From contig NZ_FOOA01000010.1 in NCBI RefSeq assembly GCF_900113065.1, positions 62,001 through 126,000 on the forward strand: a DNA stretch of 64,000 nucleotides. The letters run 5' to 3'. A program made the translations under genes and the position numbers. This DNA comes from Aureimonas phyllosphaerae (GTDB lineage Bacteria > Pseudomonadota > Alphaproteobacteria > Rhizobiales > Rhizobiaceae). Under the pieces are notes generated by a model. That model was not told the origin of the DNA. It did no database searches and worked only from the letters and a program-made list of their open reading frames with translations. Shown here in pieces: positions 8,291 through 16,456 of this stretch (within the stretch, counting starts at the first letter, position 1; each line of letters opens with the position of its first letter).

Positions 8291-8782
8291 CTAGCAGAGG
8301 CTTTCGATGTCCTCGTCGGTGAGCGTCGCCGGCACGATCGTGACCGGGACCGGGAAGGCCGAGCCCGAGCCCGCCACGGCCGAGACCAGCGGCCCCGGCC
8401 CTTCCGCGGCGTCGCTCGCAGCCAATACCAGGATCGCGATCTCGCGGTCGGCCTCGATCAGGCCGCGGATTTCCGCCACCGTCTTGCCCTCACGCACCAG
8501 CGTCTCGGGTTCGATGCCGACCGCCTCGCGCACCTCGTCGGTCACCCGCGCCATGCGCGTTTCCGCCTCTTCCATTGCCTCGGCGCGCATGATGTCGCCG
8601 ACCCCCAGCCATTGCTGGAAGTCCGCGCCGTCGATCACATACAGGAACACGACCGCGCCGCCTGACGCCTTGGCGCGCCGCGCCGCATAGGCGGCGGCAC
8701 GCCCGCATTCGGGCGTCTCGTCGATGACGGCCAAGAACTTGCGGCGGCCGCCTTCGCCGCGCCCGAGTCGCTTCGATACCAT
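8291..8782 (-). CDS. Universal stress protein (UspA family)
   Basis: 163 aa, one Usp domain beginning KFLAVIDETPECGRAAAYAARRA and containing the family's VREGKTVAEIRGLIEADREIAILVLAAS segment. The usual C-terminal ATP loop (G-2X-G-9X-G-S/T) is represented by GPGPLVSAVAGSGSAFPVPVTIVP, so nucleotide binding is possible but not certain. It converges with the kinase gene, with 3 bases between the stops, and reads in the same direction as trpS. A structured 175-base repeat separates it from trpS. Confidence 0.88.
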   Translation of the reverse strand: MVSKRLGRGEGGRRKFLAVIDETPECGRAAAYAARRAKASGGAVVFLYVIDGADFQQWLGVGDIMRAEAMEEAETRMARVTDEVREAVGIEPETLVREGKTVAEIRGLIEADREIAILVLAASDAAEGPGPLVSAVAGSGSAFPVPVTIVPATLTDEDIESLC

Positions 8783-8835
8783 GGCCGGACCATGACAGCG
8801 CCGCGCCGGGGCGGCAAGCGGGTGGGGGTGGTCAT

Positions 8836-9010
8836 GGGGCTCCGCCCCAAACCCCGCCAGGGGAAATGATTTCCCCTGGACCCCTCCTCATTTGAGGCGT
8901 GTCCATGATGGGGAAGGGCCGGTGGCCCTTCCCCATCATGGAAATGGTCCCAAACGAAAAGAAGGGTTCGGGAATTCTTTCCCGAGCGGGGACCGGGGCG
9001 GCAGCCCCGC
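8836..9010 (-). repeat. Structured 175-base intergenic repeat, copy A
   Basis: Starts 7 bases after the trpS stop when read leftward. It contains several hairpins, including a perfect 18-base-pair stem with a 3-base loop at 8903-8941, CCAGGGGAAA pairing with TTTCCCCTGG (8858-8879, with flanking mismatch), and CGGGAA/TTCCCG around 8970-8984. Copy B at 47021-47195 has the same length with 13 substitutions and no indels. It is not protein coding on either strand as far as I can tell. Possible roles are a 3' RNA-processing or termination element, or a mobile palindromic repeat. Confidence 0.85.
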
Positions 9011-9017
9011 AACCACC

Positions 9018-10085
9018 CTACCCGTTCAGCAGCCCGACGATGGACTTGACGTCGCCGAGCGTGCGGCTGGCGATGGCGCGGGCGCGCTCCGCGCCGTCGC
9101 GCAGGGTCCGGTCGATCTCGGCGGGATCGTCGAGGATGCGGCGCATCTCGGTCGCGATCGGCGCGAGCTTGGCGACCGCGAGGTCGGCCAGGGCCGGCTT
9201 GAACTCGGAGAACGGGCGGCCGCCGTATTCGCCGAGGATGTCGGCCTTCGAGCGGTTGTCGAGCGCGGCGAAGATGCCGACGAGGTTGTCGGCCTCGGGG
9301 CGCCCGGCGAGGCCCGCGGTCTCGGAGGGCAGCGCGTCCGGATCGGTCTTCGCCTTGCGGATCTTGCGCGCGATCGTCTCGGCGTCGTCCGTCAGGTTGA
9401 TGCGGCTGAGGTCGGACGGGTCGGACTTCGACATCTTCTTCGAGCCGTCCTTGAAGCTCATGACACGCGTCGCCGGCCCCTCGATCAGGGGATCGGTCAT
9501 CGGGAAGTAGCCCTGCACGGTCTCGTCCCCCATCGCGATTGGGTGCCCGAGGCCCTTGCCCGCGATGCGGTCAGAGTAGTCGTGGTTGAACTTGGCGGCG
9601 ATGTCGCGCGTCAGCTCCAGATGCTGCTTCTGGTCCTCGCCGACCGGCACCAGCGTCGCACGATAGGCGAGGATGTCGGCGGCCATCAGGCTCGGATAGG
9701 CGAAGAGGCCGAGCGAGGCGCGCTCGCGGTCCTTGCCGGCCTTCTCCTTGAACTGCGTCATGCGCTCCATCCAGCCGAGGCGGGCGACGCAGTTGAAGAT
9801 CCAGGCGAGCTCGGCATGCTCGGGCACCCGGCTCTGGTTGAAGAGGATGTGCTTCTTCGGGTCGATGCCGCTCGCGATGAAGGCGGCGGCCACCTCGCGA
9901 ATCGAGCGCTCCAGTTCCTCCGGCTCCTGGAACACCGTGATCGCATGGAGATCGACCACGCAGAACAGGCAGGGGTATTCGTCCTGCAGCGCGACCCAGC
10001 GCCGGATCGCGCCGAGATAGTTGCCGAGATGCAGGTTTCCGGTCGGCTGGACGCCGGAGAACACGAGCGGCTGGAACGCGGCCAT
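9018..10085 (-). CDS. trpS: TrpS, tryptophanyl-tRNA synthetase
   Basis: Class I aminoacyl-tRNA synthetase, 355 aa, charging tRNA-Trp in the cytoplasm. The HIGH motif appears as HLGN (19-22, in [13 protein letters not shown]) and the KMSKS loop is exact at 217-221. [16 protein letters not shown] is the tryptophanyl-specific region. Length matches the bacterial family. It reads left; usp lies downstream beyond the structured repeat, and a divergent DUF3597 gene lies upstream, inserted between trpS and murJ, which are direct neighbours in many rhizobia. Confidence 0.97.
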   Translation of the reverse strand: MAAFQPLVFSGVQPTGNLHLGNYLGAIRRWVALQDEYPCLFCVVDLHAITVFQEPEELERSIREVAAAFIASGIDPKKHILFNQSRVPEHAELAWIFNCVARLGWMERMTQFKEKAGKDRERASLGLFAYPSLMAADILAYRATLVPVGEDQKQHLELTRDIAAKFNHDYSDRIAGKGLGHPIAMGDETVQGYFPMTDPLIEGPATRVMSFKDGSKKMSKSDPSDLSRINLTDDAETIARKIRKAKTDPDALPSETAGLAGRPEADNLVGIFAALDNRSKADILGEYGGRPFSEFKPALADLAVAKLAPIATEMRRILDDPAEIDRTLRDGAERARAIASRTLGDVKSIVGLLNG

Positions 10086-10295
10086 GGGACAGCTCCGAAG
10101 GCTTCAGCGGCCGTCGCGGCCGGTCGCGCGCTTATGGCGAAGCGGGACGCGCGCGGCAAGTCGCGCCGTGTCTGCTGGTTCTCGTCATTGAGCGAACGCA
10201 GGGCGTCGCTGGGAACCAACCGCACAACCCTTGCGTCTTCGCTGCACACCCGCTGCGCCCGGCAGCGGCCGCATGAGACACGAGGACACCGCCCC

Positions 10296-10850
10296 ATGAG
10301 CTTCTTCGACCGCATCAAGTCCAAGATCTTCGGCTCCGCCCACGCCGAGACGCCCGCCACCGAAGCCGCGCCGCAGGCCGGCACCGGCCCCGCGGCGACG
10401 CCGGCCTCGACCAGCCTTGGCGGCACCGCCGCGCCCGCCGGCCAAGCGACCGCGCCGAGCCCGCAGATCACGGCGCCCGCGAGCGGCGCGCCGGGGACCT
10501 CCGAGGTCGTATCGCCCGCAACGGCCGGAACGTCGAGCCCGGTCGCCTCGACGCCCGGCGCCTCCAGCCTTCCCGCCTCGGCTCCGGCCGGCGCGGTGGA
10601 TGTCGCCGCGATCCTCGACGGCAAAGCCAAGGGGGCCGGCCAGACGCTCAACTGGCGTCACTCGATCGTCGATCTCCTGAAGCTCCTCGACCTCGATTCC
10701 AGCCTCTCGGCCCGGCAGGAGCTGGCGGAGGAGCTCGGCTACACCGGCGACCACAACGATTCGGCCGCGATGAACACGTGGCTGCACCGGCAGGTGATGA
10801 CGAAGCTCGCCGCCAACGGCGGTACGGTGCCGGCCGAGCTGCGCGACTGA
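10296..10850 (+). CDS. DUF3597 protein
   Basis: 184 aa with the DUF3597 pattern: a short N-terminus MSFFDRIKSKIFG, a flexible stretch rich in Ala, Pro, Ser and Thr (about 20-95), and a conserved helical C-terminal domain (about 98-184) with LNWRHSIVDLLKLLDLDSS, ELGYTGD and MNTWLHRQVMTKLAANGG. No signal peptide or membrane helix. The domain's function is not known; it is often seen as a LysM-free relative of small cell-wall associated proteins, but that is not shown here. It reads right between left-reading trpS and murJ, an insertion into that pair. Confidence 0.85.
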   Translation: MSFFDRIKSKIFGSAHAETPATEAAPQAGTGPAATPASTSLGGTAAPAGQATAPSPQITAPASGAPGTSEVVSPATAGTSSPVASTPGASSLPASAPAGAVDVAAILDGKAKGAGQTLNWRHSIVDLLKLLDLDSSLSARQELAEELGYTGDHNDSAAMNTWLHRQVMTKLAANGGTVPAELRD

Positions 10851-10863
10851 CGATCTTGGAGCC

Positions 10864-10885
10864 GGGCGGCCCTAACCGGCCGCCC
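10864..10885. terminator. Possible hairpin terminator after the DUF3597 gene
   Basis: Perfect stem GGGCGGCC / GGCCGCCC with a 6-base loop, 13 bases after the DUF3597 stop and overlapping the murJ stop codon. There is no T run on either side, so intrinsic termination is uncertain. Confidence 0.3.
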
Positions 10886-12482
10886 GCTTCCGCCGCAGGA
10901 GCTTCAGCACCATGGCCCGGTCGGCCGCCCCGGTGAGGAAGGCCAGCACGAAGTAGATCAGCATCGCGACGCCCGCCAGCGCCAGAACGGCCAGCGACTG
11001 GTGGATGACGTTGGGGTCCGCCCCCATCCAGCGCTCCAGCGCCTCCAGCATCACGAGGAGCGCGCCGCCCATCAGCGCCGCCGAGAGGAACACCAGCCCG
11101 GCGCGGCGCAGGAGCTTGCCGTCGACGTGCCAGAGCCCTTGGCGCCGCAGTCCCTCGAACAGGAGGGCCGCGTTGATCCAACCGGCGAGCGTGGTCGCCG
11201 CCGCGATGCCGCGCTCGGCGTAGAACCAGAACAGGACGAAGGACAGGACGGTGTTGGCGAGCGCCGAGATGCCGGTGACGATCATCGGCGTGCGCGTGTT
11301 CTCGCGCGCGAAGTAGCCGGGCGAGAAGACCTTGATGAGAACGAAGGCCGGCAGGCCGAGGGCGTAGAGGCCGAGGACGGCGGCGACCTTCTCGGTCGTG
11401 TCCGGCCCGAACGCGCCGCGCTCGTAGATCAGCCGGATGATCGGCTCCGGCATGACGAAGAGCGCGACGGCCGCCGGCACGGTCAGGAACAGCGCGAACT
11501 CGAGCGAGCGGTTCTGCGTGTGCTGCGCCTCCTCCAGCCGACCCGCCTTCAGGGCGCGTGCGAGCTCGGGCAGAAGCACGACGCCGATCGCGACGCCCAC
11601 CATGCCGAGCGGCAGCTGATAGGGCCGGTCGGCATAGGTGAGGATCGACACGGCGCCGGGCTGGTAGGAGGCGATCGCCTGGCCGACAAAGAGGTTGATC
11701 TGGGTGATGCCGCCGATCAGCGCGGCGGGACCGGCCAGAATCAGGAGCCGCTTCAGGCCCGGCGTCCAGCGCGGCCGGCCGAGCGAGACCGAGAAGCCAG
11801 CGAGCCGCATGGCGAGCGTCACCATCAGAAGCTGCCCGACGCCCGCGGCGAGCACGCCCCAGCTCATCAGGAAGCCGATCGTCTGCTGGTCGGCCTTCGT
11901 CCACCACGCGTAGGCGAGGACGCCGATCAGGATGAAGTTGAGGAGGGTCGGCGCGGCCGCGGCGGCGAAGAAGCGGCGGAACGCGTTGAGGATGCCCGAC
12001 ACCATCGCCATCAGCGACATGCAGGCGAGATAGGGAAACATGATGCGCGAGAAGGCGACGGTGATGCCGAAGCGGTCCTCGCAGGAGAGCTGCTGGCGAA
12101 GCGTCTCGGGATCGTCGATGCAGGCGGCAAGGCCCGGCGCGATGATGGTCTTCACCAGGAACGGCATGAAGATCATGGCGACGACGGTCAGCCCCATCAG
12201 CACCACGAAGAGGGTCGCGAAGATCTCGGACGCGAAGCGCCGCGCGCCGGCCTCGCCCTCCTCCTCCAGCGAGCGGGCGAAAAGCGGGATGAAGGCGGCG
12301 TTGAACGCGCCTTCCGCAAACAGGCGCCGGAAGAGGTTGGGAAAGCGGAAGGCGAGGTTGAAGGCGTCCGCGACCGGCCCGATGCCGAGCGCGGAGGCCA
12401 TCATCATCTCGCGCGTGAAGCCGAAGACGCGGCTGACGAGCGTCGCGCCGCCGACGGTCGCGAATTTCTTGAGAAGGCTCAA
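10872..12482 (-). CDS. murJ: MurJ, lipid II flippase
   Basis: 536-aa polytopic membrane protein of the MVF/MOP superfamily that flips lipid II for peptidoglycan synthesis. The N-terminus SLLKKFATVGGATLVSRVFGFTREMMMA is the family signature, and about 14 hydrophobic helices are visible along the sequence. The start is TTG at 12482, which overlaps the glnD stop (TTGA); the next in-frame ATG would remove the conserved first helix, so TTG is right despite a weak ribosome binding site. It forms an operon with glnD, a common rhizobial arrangement. Confidence 0.95.
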   Translation of the reverse strand: MSLLKKFATVGGATLVSRVFGFTREMMMASALGIGPVADAFNLAFRFPNLFRRLFAEGAFNAAFIPLFARSLEEEGEAGARRFASEIFATLFVVLMGLTVVAMIFMPFLVKTIIAPGLAACIDDPETLRQQLSCEDRFGITVAFSRIMFPYLACMSLMAMVSGILNAFRRFFAAAAAPTLLNFILIGVLAYAWWTKADQQTIGFLMSWGVLAAGVGQLLMVTLAMRLAGFSVSLGRPRWTPGLKRLLILAGPAALIGGITQINLFVGQAIASYQPGAVSILTYADRPYQLPLGMVGVAIGVVLLPELARALKAGRLEEAQHTQNRSLEFALFLTVPAAVALFVMPEPIIRLIYERGAFGPDTTEKVAAVLGLYALGLPAFVLIKVFSPGYFARENTRTPMIVTGISALANTVLSFVLFWFYAERGIAAATTLAGWINAALLFEGLRRQGLWHVDGKLLRRAGLVFLSAALMGGALLVMLEALERWMGADPNVIHQSLAVLALAGVAMLIYFVLAFLTGAADRAMVLKLLRRKRAAG

Positions 12483-15346
12483 CTGACGATCCCGAAGGCA
12501 ACCGGCGTCGGCTTGACGGAGGGGGAGGAAAGCTCGCCGTCCGGGTCCTCGAAGACCGAGAGGAGACGGCGGCGGATGCGGTCCGAACGTCCCTCGCCCG
12601 TCACCTTCATGCCGAGGAGATCGGTCACGTAGAAGACGTCGACCACCTTCTCGCCGTAGGTCGAGATATGGGCCGAGCGGATGTCGAGCGAGAGGTCGGA
12701 GATCGCGCCGGTGAGATCGGCCAGAAGCCCTGGCCGGTCAAGCCCCTCGACCTCCAGCACCGTCAGGCGGTTCGACAGCTCGTTGTGGATGTCGATGCGC
12801 GGGGGAAAGGCGAAGGACGGGCTGGTGCGGGGCGAACGACGACGGGCGATCAGCGCCGGGATCGCCTCGCGCCCGTTGAGGAGGCTCTCGATCGTGGCGG
12901 CGATGCGCGTCGCGCGGCGGAGCTCGTCGGCGTCCTCCGCGAACTCGCGGTTGAGCGTGACGATGTCGAGAGCCCGTCCGTCGGTCATCGTGAAGATCTG
13001 CGCGTCGGCGATGTTGGCGCCAGCCGAGGCGCAGCCGCCGGCGATCAGCGACAGGAGGCGCGGATGGTCGGGCGCCAGAACCGTGATCTCGGTCACGCCC
13101 CGGAACTTATCGGTGCGCGCGATGGTGGCGAAGGTCCGCGCGCCCGCGTCGGCGTCGCGCACGAACTCCGCATGGCGCACCTGCTCGTCGATCGGCACCG
13201 ACAGGAAGTAGTTCTGGTAGTGGTGGTCGACCGCCGCCTCGCGCGCCTCCGCGTCCCAGGCCGACAGGCGGGCGCGCAGCTCGGCCTTGGCGGCCTGCGT
13301 GCGCTGCTCGCGCGAGGATTCCGAATATCCGCCGGTGAGCATCGGCTCGGTTTCGGCGTAGAGCGTGCGGATGAGCTGGCCCTTCCAGCCGTTCCAGACG
13401 CCCGGGCCGACCGCGCGGATGTCGCAGACCGTCAGGATCGTCAGAAGCTTCAGCCGGTCCAGCGTCTGCACGCGCGCGGCGAAATCGCGGATCGTCTTGT
13501 GGTCGTTGAGGTCCCGCTGCTGCGCCACCATCGACATCACGAGGTGGTCGCGCACCAGCCAGGCGACGAGTTCGGTCTCGCCGGCATCCAGCCCGAGGCG
13601 CGGGCAGAGCTCCTCGGCGATCTCGGCGCCCGCGACCGAATGGTCCTCCGGCCTTCCTTTGGCGATGTCGTGGATGAGAAGCGCGACGTAGAGCGGCACG
13701 CGGTCGCGGATCGTCGAGATGAAGCCGGAGGTCACCGGCAGCTCGCCGCCGAGATTGCCGCGCTCGAGCTTGGAGAGTTCCGCGATCGAGCGCAGGAGAT
13801 GCTCGTCCACCGTGTAGTGGTGGTACATGTTGAACTGCATCATCGCGACGATCTTGCCGAAGTCGGGCACGAAGCGGCCGAGCACCCCGGCCTCGTTCAT
13901 CCGGCGCAGGTGGAAGGCCGGATCCTCGCGGTCGGTCAGGACGTCGATGAAGAGGGAGTTGGCCTCCGGATTGCGGCGCAGGTCGTTGTCGATCAGGCGC
14001 AGCGAACGGCGGATCAGCTTCAGGGCGTCCGGGTGGTACTCCAGCCGATGGACCGCCGCGAGCTTGAAGATGCGCAGGAGGTTGACCGGATCAGCCGCGA
14101 AGACGTGCCGGTCGGCCACGTTGATGCGGCCGTTGTCGACGAGGAACGACAGCGTGCCGGGAATGTGGCGCGAGCGGCGGCGCAGCGACTGGACGAAGCC
14201 GCGGATGCCCGGCACGTCCTTGGCCTTCTCCTCCTCCAGCGCCGCGCAGAAGATGCCGGTGAGGTCGCCGACGTCTTTCGCGATCAGGAAGTAGTGCTTC
14301 ATGAAGCGTTCGACGTCGGTGAGGCCGGGATGCGACGTGTAGCCGAGACGCGCGGCGATCTCCGGCTGGATGTCGAAGGACAGGCGCTCCTCGGCCTTGC
14401 CGGTCAGGAAGTGCATGTGGCAGCGCACGGCCCAGAGGAAGTCCTCGGCCTTGCCGAAGATCTGGCCCTCGCGCCGCGAGAAGACGCCGGCCGCCACCAG
14501 CGCCTCGCGCGTGTCGACGCGATAGTGGTCCTTGGCGATCCAGAACAGGGTGTGGAGGTCGCGAAGCCCGCCCTTGCCTTCCTTGACGTTGGGCTCGACG
14601 AGATAGCGCGTGTCGCCGCCCTTGGCGTGGCGCGCATCGCGCTCGGCGAGCTTGGCGGCGATGAAGGCGCGGCCCGTACCCTCGACCACCTCGGCGTCGA
14701 AGCGGCGGCCGAGTTCGGCGAAGAGTTCGGCATCGCCGCAGATCAGCCGCCGCTCCAGGATCGCGGTACGGATGGTGAAATCGCTCTCCGACAGGCGCAC
14801 GCTCTCCTCGACCGAGCGGGTCGCGTGGCCGACCTTCAGGCCGAGGTCCCAGAGAAGGTAGAGAAGATACTCGGCGACCTGCTCGCCGAGCGCCGTCTGC
14901 TTGTAGGGCAGGAGAAACAGGAGATCGATGTCGGAGCCGGGCGCGAGCGTCCCGCGCCCGTAGCCGCCGACGGCGAGGATCGCCATGCGCTCGCCGGACG
15001 AGAGGTTCGTGGCGGCGAAGACGTGGTGGAGGGCGAAATCGTAGACGGCGCGGATCAACTCGTCCTGCAGCGCCGAGATGCGCGCGGCGCAGGGCAGCCC
15101 CCCACCGTCGGCGAACAGCATCGCCTCCGCGGCCTTCCGTCCGGCGACATTGGCGGCCTTGAGGACGGCCAGCACCTTGGCACGAACCTCGGGCGTCGCG
15201 CAGGCCCCCGGCTTTTCCGACGGCACGAGGGCCCAGAGCGCCGCGCGCAGCGCCGCCGGGTCGACGATCTCGGCAAGGCGCAGGTCCTCGCCGTCGAGCG
15301 GGTGGCGCGCCGCAAAGCGGATGCCGGGTTTGGAAGAAACGCTCAT
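12479..15346 (-). CDS. glnD: GlnD, PII uridylyltransferase / uridylyl-removing enzyme
   Basis: 955-aa bifunctional nitrogen sensor that uridylylates PII proteins when glutamine is low and removes UMP when it is high. The nucleotidyltransferase motif GGYGRGTLAPGSDIDLLFL (about 127-145) gives metal-binding Asp139 and Asp141. An HD hydrolase domain has LLIHDIAKGRPEDHS, and two C-terminal ACT domains (about 750-820 and 865-940, with LTVLEVEGLDRPGLLADLTGAI) sense glutamine. All domains look intact. Overlaps murJ by 4 bases. PII genes are not in the window, but ptsN and rpoN, other nitrogen-control genes, are. Confidence 0.97.
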   Translation of the reverse strand: MSVSSKPGIRFAARHPLDGEDLRLAEIVDPAALRAALWALVPSEKPGACATPEVRAKVLAVLKAANVAGRKAAEAMLFADGGGLPCAARISALQDELIRAVYDFALHHVFAATNLSSGERMAILAVGGYGRGTLAPGSDIDLLFLLPYKQTALGEQVAEYLLYLLWDLGLKVGHATRSVEESVRLSESDFTIRTAILERRLICGDAELFAELGRRFDAEVVEGTGRAFIAAKLAERDARHAKGGDTRYLVEPNVKEGKGGLRDLHTLFWIAKDHYRVDTREALVAAGVFSRREGQIFGKAEDFLWAVRCHMHFLTGKAEERLSFDIQPEIAARLGYTSHPGLTDVERFMKHYFLIAKDVGDLTGIFCAALEEEKAKDVPGIRGFVQSLRRRSRHIPGTLSFLVDNGRINVADRHVFAADPVNLLRIFKLAAVHRLEYHPDALKLIRRSLRLIDNDLRRNPEANSLFIDVLTDREDPAFHLRRMNEAGVLGRFVPDFGKIVAMMQFNMYHHYTVDEHLLRSIAELSKLERGNLGGELPVTSGFISTIRDRVPLYVALLIHDIAKGRPEDHSVAGAEIAEELCPRLGLDAGETELVAWLVRDHLVMSMVAQQRDLNDHKTIRDFAARVQTLDRLKLLTILTVCDIRAVGPGVWNGWKGQLIRTLYAETEPMLTGGYSESSREQRTQAAKAELRARLSAWDAEAREAAVDHHYQNYFLSVPIDEQVRHAEFVRDADAGARTFATIARTDKFRGVTEITVLAPDHPRLLSLIAGGCASAGANIADAQIFTMTDGRALDIVTLNREFAEDADELRRATRIAATIESLLNGREAIPALIARRRSPRTSPSFAFPPRIDIHNELSNRLTVLEVEGLDRPGLLADLTGAISDLSLDIRSAHISTYGEKVVDVFYVTDLLGMKVTGEGRSDRIRRRLLSVFEDPDGELSSPSVKPTPVAFGIVS

Positions 15347-15452
15347 CGGACTGCCTCATGCCGGCGCAACGCCGCCGCCGGTCGAAGGGCATGACAGCCC
15401 GTCCGTCCGGCGGCGGCGCTCTAGCATGGGCGAGCGGCCCTGACAAAAGGTT

Positions 15453-15478
15453 GCGCCGGGAGGGCCTCCACCCGGCGC
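15453..15478 (-). terminator. Rho-independent terminator of the SDR gene
   Basis: Left-reading hairpin with perfect 8-base arms GCGCCGGG / CCCGGCGC and a 10-base loop, followed by AACCTTTTG. It lies just after the stop at 15487 and before glnD's upstream region. Confidence 0.5.
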
Positions 15479-15486
15479 GTCCGCGT

Positions 15487-16332
15487 TCAGGCGCCGACGA
15501 TGGTCCCGCCGTTCGGGTGCATCACCTGTCCGGTGAAGTAGGAGCCGTCCTCGGAGGCGAGGAACAGGAGTGCGGAGGCGACCTCGTTCGGCTGGCCGGC
15601 CCGCTTCATCGGCACCTGGCTGCCGAAGCTCGCGACCTTCTCCTCGTCCATCGCCATCGGGATGAAGGGCGTCCAGATCGGACCGGGCGCGACGCCGTTC
15701 ACGCGGATGCCCTTTTCCACGAGGTTGGAGGCCATCGAGCGCGTGAAGGCGGTGATGGCACCCTTGGTCGAGGAGTAGTCGATCAGGGTGTCGTTGCCCT
15801 TGTAGGAGTTGACCGAGGTCACGTTGACGATGGCCGCCCCGCTCTTCAGGTGATCGAGCGCGGCCTGCGTCATGTAGAAGTAGCCGTAGATGTTGGTCTC
15901 GAAGGTTTTGGCGAGCTGCTCCTCCGAAATCTCGCGCAGGTCCTCCACCTCTTCCTGGTGGGCGGCGTTGTTGACGAGGATGTCGAGCTTGCCGAACGTG
16001 GCGACGGTCTTTTCGACGGCGTCCTTGCAGGCGGCCTTGGAGCGCACGTTGCCCTTGATCAGGAGCGCCTTGCGGCCCTCGCGCTCGACCAGCGCCTTGG
16101 TCTCCTCGGCGTCGCGGTCCTCGTCGAGATAGAGGATCGCGACATCGGCGCCCTCGCGCGCGAAGAGGACGGCGGTGGCGCGACCGATGCCGGAATCCCC
16201 GCCCGTGATGATCGCCGTCTTGCCGGCAAGGCGACCGGATCCGGGAAAGCGCGGCTCATAGTCCGGCCGCGGCGTCATCTCGTGCTCGAGGCCGGGATCG
16301 CGGGACTGGTGCTGGGCGGGAAAGTTCGACAT
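15487..16332 (-). CDS. SDR family oxidoreductase (YghA/general-stress type)
   Basis: 281 aa, Rossmann-fold short-chain dehydrogenase. Cofactor motif TGGDSGIG at 43-50 and catalytic Ser173, Tyr186 and Lys190 (YSSTK). The 35-residue N-terminal extension rich in Pro and Asp (HQSRDPGLEHEMTPRPDYEP) is typical of the YghA/YhdF subgroup, members of which are linked to general stress and need NADP(H). The start at 16332 is supported by AGAAGGAG just upstream. The natural substrate is unknown. It is a single gene with its own terminator. Confidence 0.9.
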   Translation of the reverse strand: MSNFPAQHQSRDPGLEHEMTPRPDYEPRFPGSGRLAGKTAIITGGDSGIGRATAVLFAREGADVAILYLDEDRDAEETKALVEREGRKALLIKGNVRSKAACKDAVEKTVATFGKLDILVNNAAHQEEVEDLREISEEQLAKTFETNIYGYFYMTQAALDHLKSGAAIVNVTSVNSYKGNDTLIDYSSTKGAITAFTRSMASNLVEKGIRVNGVAPGPIWTPFIPMAMDEEKVASFGSQVPMKRAGQPNEVASALLFLASEDGSYFTGQVMHPNGGTIVGA

Positions 16333-16456
16333 GGCGCATGGCTCCTTCTGCGCGCCACCGGGGCGGCGCATCCGGGCAAGGAAGGCCGACGCGCCGCGGG
16401 CGTTCCCGCCCGGCTCCCCGCACAAAGCGTGGCCGGGTAACGATCCGCGCGGCGCG

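Noticed and set aside
10086-10295. Small RNA or tRNA in the trpS-DUF3597 gap
   Set aside because: No cloverleaf, no strong stem plus T run, and no conserved box could be seen.
12668-15394. A long open frame (908 codons) on the strand opposite glnD
   Set aside because: Antisense shadow of a GC-rich gene; its product is Arg/Asp/Gly-rich low complexity with no recognisable domain, whereas glnD on the other strand has all its motifs.
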